DNA of 64,000 nt, taken from assembly GCF_035994945.1 (NCBI RefSeq), contig NZ_CP108677.1, positions 4,650,001 through 4,714,000 on the forward strand, read 5' to 3'. The notes under the pieces were generated by a model that was given only the letters and a program-made list of their open reading frames with translations, ran no database searches and was not told where the DNA came from. The DNA comes from Streptomyces sp. NBC_01216. GTDB taxonomy: Bacteria; Actinomycetota; Actinomycetes; Streptomycetales; Streptomycetaceae. Position 1 is the stretch's first letter. The number at the start of each line of letters is the position of its first letter. This document shows positions 1 through 7,875 of this stretch, piece by piece. The position numbers and the translations under genes were made by a program.

Positions 1-1
1 G

Positions 2-646
2 TGGACCAACCGCGAGGCCCGCGCCGATGCCCGGCGCCAGGTCCGAGCGCTGGAGCGTGCGTGGGGGGAGTCACCCTCTCCCGGTGCCCCCGGACTTCCC
101 TCGGAGTCCTCCGGCGGTGCCGGGGCGGATGGGGCCGCCGCGCCGTCGTCCCGGTCCGAGCCCCCGCGTCCCGCTGCCCCGGCCCCCGCGGGGCCATCCG
201 TCTCCGCCTCGTACGCCGTCCTGCGCATCCCCCGGATCGGCCTGACCGCGCCCGTCGCCCAGGGCGTCGGAAAGGCGTCGGTTCTGGACAAGGGCTATGT
301 CGGCCACTATCCGGGTACCGCCGCTCCGGGCCGGCCCGGCAACGTCGCGCTCGCCGGGCACCGCAACACCCACGGCGAACCCTTCCGCCATCTCGACCGG
401 CTGGAGCGCGGGGACGAGATCACCGTGCGGACCAGGGAGGCGACGTACACCTACCGCGTGGACCAGGTCCTGCCGCGGACCGCGCCCCGCGACACCGGTG
501 TCATCGCTCCCGTCCCGCGGTCACTGGTCAAGCCCTCCTACGGCTACTCCGCGCCCGGCTCCTACCTGACGCTCACGACCTGCACGCCGGAGTTCAGCTC
601 CTCCTATCGGCTGGTGGTGTGGGCGAGGCTGGTGCCGGCCCGGTGA
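2..646 (+). CDS. Class E sortase, 5'-truncated by the window edge
   Basis: Cell-surface cysteine transpeptidase that would attach secreted proteins with an LAxTG-type signal to peptidoglycan. The visible 214 residues start mid-gene. A charged segment (residues 1-25) is followed by a Pro/Ser/Ala-rich linker (25-70) and the sortase barrel (70-214). The catalytic triad is complete: His120 in AGHRNTH, Cys194 in LTTCTP and Arg203 in SSYRL. The N-terminal membrane anchor is off the left edge. The TLTTC active-site context and the compact C-terminus fit actinobacterial class E. A LALTG-anchored candidate substrate is encoded 5 kb downstream. The family is clear from the sequence; substrate pairing is inference. 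Confidence 0.93.
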   Translation, partial: WTNREARADARRQVRALERAWGESPSPGAPGLPSESSGGAGADGAAAPSSRSEPPRPAAPAPAGPSVSASYAVLRIPRIGLTAPVAQGVGKASVLDKGYVGHYPGTAAPGRPGNVALAGHRNTHGEPFRHLDRLERGDEITVRTREATYTYRVDQVLPRTAPRDTGVIAPVPRSLVKPSYGYSAPGSYLTLTTCTPEFSSSYRLVVWARLVPAR

Positions 647-815
647 CCGGACGCGGCGCCGCCCGCTCCCGCCCCCGGTGAAAGCGGTCGTGTGCGGCGA
701 AACCGATCGTGTATAACGGCGGGGAGGCGGTGACGGGGGCCGGGGACCGCCCGCGGCCCCGGAACGCCGCCCGGGCCGCGAGAATCCGAAGCGGCGGACG
801 GTACGAGAGGAGACG

Positions 816-1112
816 GTGGTGATCCGAGCCGTGTTCCTGCGTGTCATCGCCCCGCTCTTCTTCCTGCTCGCCCTCGCCGACCTGCTCCTGTCCGACGGCG
901 CGAGCGTCTCCGCCGCCGTCGCCCTCGCCGCGACCACGGTCGTCTGCGCCCTGATCGGCGCCTCCGTGGCGCCCTCCGTGCCGCCCACCCGGGTCCGTAC
1001 CGCCCTGCGCGACCGCGAGCAACGCACCGCCTTCCTGTCACAGCGCGATCCCGACGCCTCCGGTCGCCGTAGACCGCGGGCACCCGGCCGTTCCTTCCCG
1101 ACGGCCGCGTAG
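816..1112 (+). CDS. Small two-helix membrane protein (DUF6412-like)
   Basis: A 98-residue protein with two hydrophobic segments (about residues 5-25 and 31-55) and a basic, Pro/Arg-rich C-terminal tail. A GAGGAG ribosome-binding site lies just upstream of tandem GTG codons. It sits about 90 bp before the YidC/Oxa1 gene in the same direction; from memory this pairing recurs in Streptomyces, where the family is annotated DUF6412. Function is unknown. The neighbourhood suggests, but does not prove, a role linked to membrane protein insertion. Confidence 0.75.
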   Translation: MVIRAVFLRVIAPLFFLLALADLLLSDGASVSAAVALAATTVVCALIGASVAPSVPPTRVRTALRDREQRTAFLSQRDPDASGRRRPRAPGRSFPTAA

Positions 1113-1201
1113 AGGTACCCGTAACGCCCCTGTACCGCGCGGTTCCGTCATGCCGACCCCGTTCCAGTCCCGGCACGACGACAGACCCCCGGAGGGCTCC
1201 C

Positions 1202-1930
1202 ATGTCCGTTTTCGCCACCCTGGTCGAGCGGCTCGCCGACCTGCTCCAGCCGCTCTTCGCCACCACCGCGACCGCCGCCGCGATCGTGCTCTTCACCGCG
1301 CTCGTCCGGCTCGCGGTCCACCCCTTGTCCCGTGCCGCCGCCCGCGGCCAGAAGGCCCGCACCCGGCTCGCCCCGCAACTCGCCGAGCTGCGCAGGAAGC
1401 ACGCGAAGAACCCCGCGCGCCTCCAGGAGGCGACGCTGGAGCTGCACGCCCAGGAGAAGGTGTCTCCGCTCGCCGGCTGCCTGCCCAGCCTGCTCCAGAT
1501 GCCGGCGCTCTTCCTGATGTACCACCTGTTCTCCAGCGGCCGGATGACCGGTCACACCCTCTTCGCCGCCCCGCTCGGCGACCACTGGGCGGACGCCCTC
1601 GCGCACGGCGGAGCCCTCGGCCCGGCCGGCCGTGTGTACCTCGTCCTCTTCGCGATCGTCGCCGCCGTGGCCACGTACAACTACCGCCGCACCAAGCGTC
1701 AGATGGCGGCGGCCCCGCCGATGGCCGGACCGCAGGCGCCCGGCGCGGGCGCGATGACGGCCATGACGAAGGTCATGCCGCTGCTCTCCTTCCTCACCCT
1801 GGTCTCGGTGGCCGTCGTCCCGCTCGCCGCCGCGCTCTACATCGTGACGAGCACCACCTGGACCGCGGTCGAGCGGGCCTTCCTCTACCGGGACATGCCG
1901 GCGGCGGGGGCGCTCGCTACCGCCGCGTAA
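1202..1930 (+). CDS. YidC/Oxa1-family membrane protein insertase (short paralogue)
   Basis: Inserts membrane proteins into the cytoplasmic membrane, alone or with Sec. The 242-residue product has hydrophobic helices near residues 22-44, 88-108, 143-165 and 193-218. A strongly basic cytoplasmic loop follows the first helix, with an arginine (FTALVRLAV) where Gram-positive YidC proteins keep a conserved groove arginine, and then the P-x-LLQMPALF-x-MY family signature. It is shorter than the main Streptomyces YidC found near the origin, so it is probably a second, specialised copy. The ribosome-binding site GGAGGG precedes the ATG. The preceding small membrane protein is probably co-transcribed. 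Confidence 0.9.
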   Translation: MSVFATLVERLADLLQPLFATTATAAAIVLFTALVRLAVHPLSRAAARGQKARTRLAPQLAELRRKHAKNPARLQEATLELHAQEKVSPLAGCLPSLLQMPALFLMYHLFSSGRMTGHTLFAAPLGDHWADALAHGGALGPAGRVYLVLFAIVAAVATYNYRRTKRQMAAAPPMAGPQAPGAGAMTAMTKVMPLLSFLTLVSVAVVPLAAALYIVTSTTWTAVERAFLYRDMPAAGALATAA

Positions 1931-2068
1931 GGGTCCAGCCCGTGAACGGGGTATTGCGGAGTGGTCGTCGCTCTTGGAGGATTGACCAATCCTCCGATGG
2001 CCGCACTCCATCGGCCGGGGCTCAGCAGGGCCCGCCCCCGGGCCCACCTCGACCACAGGGAGAAGACC

Positions 2069-2926
2069 ATGAAGTTGCTGCGTGTGGGCCCGGCGGGGGC
2101 CGAACGCCCCGCCCTGCTCGACCAGGGCGGGACCCTGCGCGACCTGTCCGCGCTGGTCGACGACATCGATGGAGGACTGCTCGCCGACCCGTCCGCGCTC
2201 GAGCGGATACGGGCCGCGGCCGGCGCCGGAGTGCTGCCCGCGCTCGACGCGACCGGGCTGCGGGTCGGCCCGCCCGTCGGCCGGATCGGCAAGGTCGTGT
2301 GCATCGGGCTGAACTACCACGACCACGCCGCCGAGACCGGCGCGGCGACCCCCGCTGAGCCGGTCGTCTTCCTCAAGGCCGCCGACACGGTCGTCGGACC
2401 GGACGACACCGTGCTCGTGCCGCGGGGCAGCGCCAAGACCGACTGGGAGGTCGAGCTGGCGATCGTCATCGGCCGCACCGCCCGCTACCTGGAGACCCAC
2501 GAGCAGGCACGGGCGCACGTCGCCGGTTACGCGGTCGCCCACGACGTCTCCGAGCGAGAGTTCCAGATCGAGCGCGGAGGCACCTGGGACAAGGGCAAGA
2601 ACTGCGAGACCTTCAACCCGCTCGGCCCCTGGCTGGTCACCGCCGACGAGGTGCCCGACCCGCAGGCGCTCGGCCTGCGGCTGTGGGTGAACGGCGAGCT
2701 CCGGCAGGACGGCAACACCGCCGACCAGATATTCCCGGTCGCGGAGGTCGTCCGGTACGTCAGCCGGTTCATGACCCTGTACCCGGGCGACGTGATCAAC
2801 ACCGGCACGCCGGCGGGCGTGGCGATGGGACAGCCGGAACCGAAGCCGTATCTGCGGGCCGGTGACGTGGTGGAGCTGGAGATCGAGGGGCTGGGGCGTC
2901 AGCGCCAGGAGCTCAAGGACGCCTGA
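2069..2926 (+). CDS. Fumarylacetoacetate hydrolase family protein
   Basis: Predicted metal-dependent hydrolase or decarboxylase of acyl-pyruvate-type substrates. The FAH fold fills the 285 residues, with the hallmarks VCIGLNYHDHA, FLKAADTVVGP, WEVELAIVIG (acidic metal ligand), HDVSERE and the C-terminal GDVINTGTPAGV loop. I chose the ATG at 2069 because AGGGAG lies directly upstream and the protein then begins MKLLRVG, the usual family start. Upstream in-frame codons would add about 36 unrelated residues. The exact substrate cannot be read from the sequence; homologues act on fumarylpyruvate, acylpyruvates or oxaloacetate. Confidence 0.92.
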   Translation: MKLLRVGPAGAERPALLDQGGTLRDLSALVDDIDGGLLADPSALERIRAAAGAGVLPALDATGLRVGPPVGRIGKVVCIGLNYHDHAAETGAATPAEPVVFLKAADTVVGPDDTVLVPRGSAKTDWEVELAIVIGRTARYLETHEQARAHVAGYAVAHDVSEREFQIERGGTWDKGKNCETFNPLGPWLVTADEVPDPQALGLRLWVNGELRQDGNTADQIFPVAEVVRYVSRFMTLYPGDVINTGTPAGVAMGQPEPKPYLRAGDVVELEIEGLGRQRQELKDA

Positions 2927-3058
2927 GCGTCCACGGGTCCGCAGGTCCGGGGGCCCGGGAGCGCGCGGTGCCACGGGACACCCACGCTACCGGGCCGCCG
3001 CCCCGCCCGGCGCCCTCGACCGCGAGCGGGGAGGAACCGCCATGGGCGGCGACCTCGC

Positions 3059-4153
3059 TCACCCGTCGATCTCCACGGTCACGCCCTCGCGGGCGGACCG
3101 CTTCGCCGCCTCCAGGACGTCGAGGGCGGCGGCGGCCTCGTGCGCGGTGACCGGATTGGCACCGTCGCCGCGCAGCGCCGCGGCGACGGCCGCGTAGTAC
3201 GCCGGGTAGTCGCCCGGGAGGGTCTCGACCGGGGTCCCGCCGCCGGTCAGCGGGGACTCCCCGGCGCCGAGGGTGCCCCACATCGACTCCGGTTCCATGC
3301 CCCACGGCCTGCCGGCCACCGGCCGCAGGCCCTCGCGGAGGGCCGCCTCCTGCGGGTCGAGCCCGTACTTCACCAGGCCGGCGTTCTGACCCAGAACCCG
3401 GAAGCGGGGGCCGAGCTGGGCGGTGGTGGCGCTCACGTACAGGTGGGAGCGGACATCGTTCGCGTGGGTGAGGGCGAGGAAGGTGTCGTCGTCGGCCTCC
3501 GCACCCGGGCGGCGGACGTCCGACTCGGCGTACACCCGGACGACCGGGCCGAACAGCACCAGGGCCTGGTCGACGACATGGCTGCCCAGGTCGTAGAGGA
3601 GCCCGCCGATCTCCTCCGGCGCGCCCGACTCCCGCCAGCCGCCCTTCAGCCGCGGACGCCAGCGCTCGAAGCGTGACTCGAAGCGCTGGACCTCTCCGAA
3701 CGCGCCGTCCGCGAGCAGCGCGCGCAGGGTGAGGAAGTCGTTGTCCCAGCGGCGGTTCTGGAAGACGGAGAGCAGCAGGCCGCGCTCCTCGGCGAGCGCG
3801 GCGAGCGCGCGTGCCTCCGCCGCGGTGCCGGCGACGGGTTTGTCCACGACCACGGGCAGGCCGGCTTCGAGGGCGGCGGTGGCGAACGGGACGTGGGTCT
3901 TGTTGGGGGAGGCCACGACGACCAGGTCGAGCTCGGCCGCCCGAGCCCACAGCTCCTCGGGGGAGCCGGCCACCCGGACACCCGGATACGCGGCGCGGGC
4001 CTGCTCCCGGCGCCCCGGGTCGCCGGTGGTGACCGTGTCGAGGACGAGCCCCTCGGTGGCGGAGACCAGCGGGGCGTGGAAGACGGAGCCCGCGAGGCCG
4101 TAGCCGACGAGTCCGACGCGAAGAGGGGTGCGGGAGTCGGTGCTGCCAGTCAT
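3059..4153 (-). CDS. Gfo/Idh/MocA-family NAD(P)-dependent oxidoreductase
   Basis: Predicted sugar, inositol or sugar-acid dehydrogenase. The N-terminal Rossmann fold shows GLVGYGLAGSVFHAPL (residues about 12-27), the loop VVASPNKTH and the family signature VDKPVAG. The C-terminal alpha/beta domain contains GGLLYDLGSHVVDQAL, including the histidine of the catalytic region. The length of 364 residues is normal. An in-frame GTG at 4162 would add three residues, but that codon lies inside the palindrome at 4161-4185, so I prefer the ATG at 4153. Divergent orientation from the ROK regulator suggests control by it and a carbohydrate substrate; this is inference. Confidence 0.9.
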   Translation of the reverse strand: MTGSTDSRTPLRVGLVGYGLAGSVFHAPLVSATEGLVLDTVTTGDPGRREQARAAYPGVRVAGSPEELWARAAELDLVVVASPNKTHVPFATAALEAGLPVVVDKPVAGTAAEARALAALAEERGLLLSVFQNRRWDNDFLTLRALLADGAFGEVQRFESRFERWRPRLKGGWRESGAPEEIGGLLYDLGSHVVDQALVLFGPVVRVYAESDVRRPGAEADDDTFLALTHANDVRSHLYVSATTAQLGPRFRVLGQNAGLVKYGLDPQEAALREGLRPVAGRPWGMEPESMWGTLGAGESPLTGGGTPVETLPGDYPAYYAAVAAALRGDGANPVTAHEAAAALDVLEAAKRSAREGVTVEIDG

Positions 4154-4160
4154 GGACGCC

Positions 4161-4185
4161 ACTTAAGCAACGCTGTTGCCGAAGT
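4161..4185. promoter_or_regulatory. Extended palindrome between dehydrogenase and ROK regulator
   Basis: The 25-bp sequence reads ACTT-N2-GCAAC-N3-GTTGC-N2-AAGT, a perfect inverted repeat in both arm pairs centred on 4173. It lies between the divergent starts at 4153 and 4210, where a ROK repressor would be expected to block both promoters. The architecture is seen directly; assignment to the neighbouring ROK protein is inference. Confidence 0.6.
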
Positions 4186-4209
4186 GCAAGCGCGGGAGAC
4201 AATGACCGG

Positions 4210-5424
4210 GTGAAGAGGGACTTGGGTGGAGCGAACCTGCCGGCGCTGCGCAGCCACAACACGGCGCTGGTGCTCGATCTGCTGCGGGAGGCGGGAGAGG
4301 CGGGCGTCAGCCGCCTGGAGCTGGCGGAGCGGACCGGCCTCACACCGCAGGCGGTCAGCAAGATCACGGCCCGGTTGCGCGCGGAGGGGCTGGCCGGCGA
4401 GGCGGGTCACCGGGCCTCCACCGGCGGCAAGCCCCGTACGGTGCTGCGGCTGGTGCCCTCGGCGGCCTGCGCTGTGGGGCTGCACCTGGACCGGGACGAA
4501 CTGACCGCGGTCCTCGTCGACCTGGCCGGCGCCCCGGTCGTCACCCGCCGGGCCCCCCTCGACCTGGGCGCGGGCACCGAGGCCGTGCTGTCCGTGGCGG
4601 TCCGCGAGGTGCGGGAACTGCTCACGGGCGCGGGGCTCGCACCGGACGGTGGGAGCGGTGGCCCCGCGCGACGGAGCGGGGCCACCGGTGCGGAGCCCGG
4701 CGGCCCTCCCGGCTCCGACGGCGCACCCGGTCCCGGAGACCCATCCGGTCCCGATGGCCGTCCTCCCGGTCCCGAAGGCGCGCCCGTCGTGCTCGGCGTC
4801 GGGGTCGCGATGCCCGGGCCGCTGGACCATCCGGCCGGGACGCCGGGCCGGATCACCGGATATCCGCAGTGGGACGGGTTCCCGGTACGGGACGTCCTCG
4901 CCCGGTCGCTCGGGCGGCCCGTCGTCCTCGACAAGGACACCAACGCCGCCGCTCTCGGGCTCGCCCTGCGGTCGCCCGCCGCCGACTCGTTCGCCTACGT
5001 CCATCTCGGGAGCGGTCTCGGTGCCGGGCTCGTGCTCGACGGTCGGGTGCTCCGGGGGGCCAGGACCGGCGCCGGCGAGCTCGGGCACCAGACCGTTCAG
5101 CTCGACGGACCCCCGTGCGACTGCGGTGGGCGCGGCTGCCTGGAGGTCCTGTGCCTGGCCGCCGTCGCGCGCGGCGACCTCGCCGGGGCGGCGCGTGTCC
5201 TGGGCGCCGGTGCGGCCAATCTCGTACGGCTCCTGGACATCGACCGGCTGCTCCTGGGCGGCCGTGCCGTGCTCGCCGCTCCCGAGGCGTTCGTGCTCGG
5301 TGTGGGCGAGGTCCTCGCCGGTCTCGGACTGGCCGCCGAGGTCGCCGTCACCCCCTACGCCATCGCTGAAGGGGCCGCCCAACTCGTCCTGGCTCCGGTC
5401 TTCGGCAGACAGTCCACGGCCTGA
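4210..5424 (+). CDS. ROK-family transcriptional regulator
   Basis: Sugar-responsive repressor. An N-terminal winged helix-turn-helix (about residues 12-70, ELAERTGLTPQAVSKITARL) is joined to a ROK sugar-kinase-like domain. The ROK part has GVGVAMPGPLD, LDKDTNAAALG, HLGSGLGAGL and the zinc motif GHQTVQ followed by CDCGGRGCLE. A Gly/Pro-rich insert of about 45 residues (near 150-195) interrupts the first ROK lobe, which is unusual and may be a disordered loop. The GTG start at 4210 places the HTH at the normal distance from the N-terminus. It probably regulates itself and the divergent dehydrogenase through the palindrome between them. Confidence 0.92.
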   Translation: MKRDLGGANLPALRSHNTALVLDLLREAGEAGVSRLELAERTGLTPQAVSKITARLRAEGLAGEAGHRASTGGKPRTVLRLVPSAACAVGLHLDRDELTAVLVDLAGAPVVTRRAPLDLGAGTEAVLSVAVREVRELLTGAGLAPDGGSGGPARRSGATGAEPGGPPGSDGAPGPGDPSGPDGRPPGPEGAPVVLGVGVAMPGPLDHPAGTPGRITGYPQWDGFPVRDVLARSLGRPVVLDKDTNAAALGLALRSPAADSFAYVHLGSGLGAGLVLDGRVLRGARTGAGELGHQTVQLDGPPCDCGGRGCLEVLCLAAVARGDLAGAARVLGAGAANLVRLLDIDRLLLGGRAVLAAPEAFVLGVGEVLAGLGLAAEVAVTPYAIAEGAAQLVLAPVFGRQSTA

Positions 5425-5627
5425 CATCCGCCCTGCCCCGGGGTGCGGGCCGAGGTATGCCCCGGTCCGTGCCTCGGCACACCCGGGACGGTGTCGAAAA
5501 TACGCTGATCAGGTGGAATGGCCGGGCCGTACGGGGTGGCCCGCCGCGTCGGTCCGCCCTCGTAACCGACGGCCGTGGCAGCGTCGCGGCCGTCCCGTAC
5601 GCTCGCGAGCAGCAAAGGCCCCGTCCC

Positions 5628-6632
5628 ATGCGACTGCGCAACGCCCTCGCCCTCGGCGTGACCGCGGCGACTGCCGGAACCGCCGTTCTCGCGCTCGCCG
5701 TGGTCCCGTCCGCGGCCGAGCTCGGCACCCAGGCCGCTCCCCGAGTCGGCCCCCCTCCCGGCGCGGACACCGGACCCGGCTCCAGCCCTGGCATCGGCCT
5801 CCGTACCGCTCCCGGCCTCCGTACCGCTCCCGGGCTCGGCACCGGTACCGGCCTCGGTACGGCTGGCACCGGTCTCGCGACAGGTGCCGGTGCCGGTGCC
5901 GATTCGGGAGTTCCGGCCGAGCTCCGCGACAAGCCGCCCACCTGTGGAAAGGCCGCCGATCGCGACTTCCCGATCGACGCCCGGATCCACGGCGGCCCCG
6001 CCGACTACGTCCCCGGCGGGGCGTTCTCGACCTGGACCATCGAGCTCACCAACACCACGACCGAGCCCTGCCACGACATCCACCCGGTGCTCGCCCTCAC
6101 CGACCGCGACCGGGTGCTCCAGCCCGCGCAGATCCGGTTCGACTTCTACGACCCCGCCGCCCGGAGCTGGCGCCCGGTCACCTTCGAGGGGACCGAGGAG
6201 GCCGAGAGCATCGGCGCCCTCACCGGCTTCCCCGGCTTCGTCGTGCCCGCGGGCGGCACCGTCTCCGTCTCCGTCCGGCTCGCCTTCCGCGCCGACACCG
6301 CCCCCGGCGAGGTCGTCGCCCACGCCGCCATCGTGCAGCGCCGGGGCGACGACGGCGACTGGGTCGGCGAGTCCGCGGGCTACCGTCTCGCGATCGGCGA
6401 CGCCGTCGCGGCGGCGGACGCCACCCGCCCGGAAGGCGAGGCCACCGGTCCCGCTCCGTCGGCGACCCCCCCGCCCACCGGGGCCGTCCGCCTGCCGCCG
6501 GGCCGTCCGCGATCCGAACTCGCCCTGACGGGAGATGTCTTGGTGTTCCTCATGGCCCCGGCCGCCGGTGCGCTGATCCTCGCCGGTACGGCCCTGCTGC
6601 TCATGGCCCGCCGCGGACGGCGTCCGCGCTGA
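5628..6632 (+). CDS. Secreted, sortase-anchored surface protein (LALTG signal)
   Basis: A 334-residue protein with a complete export and anchoring layout. It has an N-terminal signal peptide (MRLRN then a hydrophobic Ala/Val core), a low-complexity Gly/Pro/Thr stretch (residues about 30-95) containing the repeated unit LRTAPG, a predicted beta domain (about 105-265), and a C-terminal sorting signal. That signal is LALTG near residue 300, then a hydrophobic helix, then RRGRRPR. LAxTG is the signal class used by Streptomyces class E sortases such as the one at the left edge. Two cysteines (ThrCysGly and GluProCysHis contexts) could form a disulfide. The beta domain is not one I can name. Confidence 0.82.
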   Translation: MRLRNALALGVTAATAGTAVLALAVVPSAAELGTQAAPRVGPPPGADTGPGSSPGIGLRTAPGLRTAPGLGTGTGLGTAGTGLATGAGAGADSGVPAELRDKPPTCGKAADRDFPIDARIHGGPADYVPGGAFSTWTIELTNTTTEPCHDIHPVLALTDRDRVLQPAQIRFDFYDPAARSWRPVTFEGTEEAESIGALTGFPGFVVPAGGTVSVSVRLAFRADTAPGEVVAHAAIVQRRGDDGDWVGESAGYRLAIGDAVAAADATRPEGEATGPAPSATPPPTGAVRLPPGRPRSELALTGDVLVFLMAPAAGALILAGTALLLMARRGRRPR

Positions 6633-6725
6633 GCGGACCGGGGGCGCGCGCCTCGCCCGCGCCGAGCCCCCGGGCCACGCTCCGTACACCTTCGCGTTCA
6701 CTCCCGCCTGCGACCATCCCCCCCC

Positions 6726-7514
6726 GTGGACTACCCGAACGACCAGGCACCCGGCTCCCCCGTCCGCTCCGGCATCCCGGAGCACGGCCGCATTCCCAAG
6801 TACTACGCGGTGAAGGCCAAAGTCGCCGCATTGATCGACGAGTTGGGTGAGGGAGGACCGCTCCCCACCGAGCGGGCACTCGCCGTGCGCTACGAGGTCT
6901 CCCGGGAGACCGTACGTCAGGCCCTGCGCGAACTGCTCCTCGAAGGCAGGCTGCGCCGGCGGGGGAGGGGCACCGTCGTCGCCGGGCCCAAGCTGGAGCA
7001 GCCGCTCTCCCTCGCCGGCTACACCGAGGGCGTCCGCCGCCAGGGCCGGCGGCCCGGCCGTACGCTCATCTCCCTCGAGCGCTTCCCCTGCCCGGACGCC
7101 CTCGCCCCCGAGATCGGCGTCCGGCGGGGCGAGACCGTCTGGCACATGGAGCGTGTCCTCCTCGCCGACGACGAGCGGGTGGGACTGGAGAGCACCTATG
7201 TGCCCGAGGCGCGCGCCCCGCGCCTCGACGCCGACTTCGACCCGGACTCCTCCTTCTACGCCTACCTGCGAGAGCGGCTCGGCATCGCGTTCGGTGACGC
7301 CGACGAGCGGATCGAGACCGTGCTCGCCACCCCCCGCGAGGCCCTGCTCATCGGCACCCCGCCGGCCCTGCCCATGCTGCTGATCCACCGCCTCTCCCGC
7401 GACACCGCGGGGCGCCCCCTGGAGCGCGTCCGCACGCTCTACCGGGGCGACCGCTTCAGCTTCACGGCGCATCTCGGCCGAGACCGGGACCGCGCCGGCC
7501 GCGGTCGGCTCTGA
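6726..7514 (+). CDS. GntR-family (HutC/UTRA) transcriptional regulator
   Basis: A 262-residue repressor. The winged helix-turn-helix (about residues 25-95) includes PLPTERALAVRYEVSRETVRQALREL. A UTRA ligand-binding domain follows, ending in a typical LIHRLSRDTAGRPLERVRTLYRGDRF. It sits upstream of an aminophosphonate-type oxidoreductase and a phosphonatase-like HAD hydrolase, which makes an organophosphonate or related amine a reasonable effector; this is inference from synteny. The GTG start lacks a strong ribosome-binding site. The stop codon is also the first three bases of the inverted-repeat element that follows. Confidence 0.9.
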   Translation: MDYPNDQAPGSPVRSGIPEHGRIPKYYAVKAKVAALIDELGEGGPLPTERALAVRYEVSRETVRQALRELLLEGRLRRRGRGTVVAGPKLEQPLSLAGYTEGVRRQGRRPGRTLISLERFPCPDALAPEIGVRRGETVWHMERVLLADDERVGLESTYVPEARAPRLDADFDPDSSFYAYLRERLGIAFGDADERIETVLATPREALLIGTPPALPMLLIHRLSRDTAGRPLERVRTLYRGDRFSFTAHLGRDRDRAGRGRL

Positions 7515-7680
7515 GCGCCTGTCGGGTGGCCTCTGGCCGGGCGGTCACGCCCTGGCACGCACGCTGCCGATGTTGCCGATGCGCCCCGGTAGCTCCGCTC
7601 CGGTGACCTCTCGGCGCCTTGGAATCGCAAGCACCGGACCGTGTCCGCCAGTTGACCGAAGGTCGCCCGGCAGGCTCTGA
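7512..7680. repeat. MITE-like inverted-repeat element, copy A (near full length)
   Basis: A 169-bp element bounded by imperfect 20-bp terminal inverted repeats. The left end reads TGAGCGCCTGTCGGGTGGCC and the right end, in reverse complement, TCAGAGCCTGCCGGGCGACC. The interior matches the copy at 46805-46990 in opposite orientation, and other partial copies share the same ends. No transposase is encoded. The first three bases are the TGA stop of the GntR gene. Confidence 0.8.
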
Positions 7681-7787
7681 GCGGGGCGAACCGGCCGCGA
7701 TCGGGCGTACCGGGTCCCGGCCCATCGTGCGCCCGGACCCTGGTCGCGACCCGTTCAGGCCGCGAGAATAAGATCACGAGAAGATAA

Positions 7788-7801
7788 CGGGTCTAGTTCA
7801 T
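7788..7801. promoter_or_regulatory. Candidate GntR operator upstream of the phosphonate-type genes
   Basis: In an AT-richer stretch 75-88 bp before the FAD oxidoreductase start lies CGGGTCTAGTTCAT, which resembles a GGTCTAG-centred site for HutC-type GntR proteins. Only one half matches well, so the call is tentative. Confidence 0.35.
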
Positions 7802-7875
7802 CCTTGTCGGGTCGTTCATCGCTCCGTCGCCCTTCGGACGCGTCCGGTCCACCGGCCCCCAGGAGCGTGAACGTC

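Noticed and set aside
5457..5627. Upstream extension of the LALTG protein
   Set aside because: The extra 57 residues are Arg/Pro-rich and would hide the signal peptide, which begins at the ATG at 5628.
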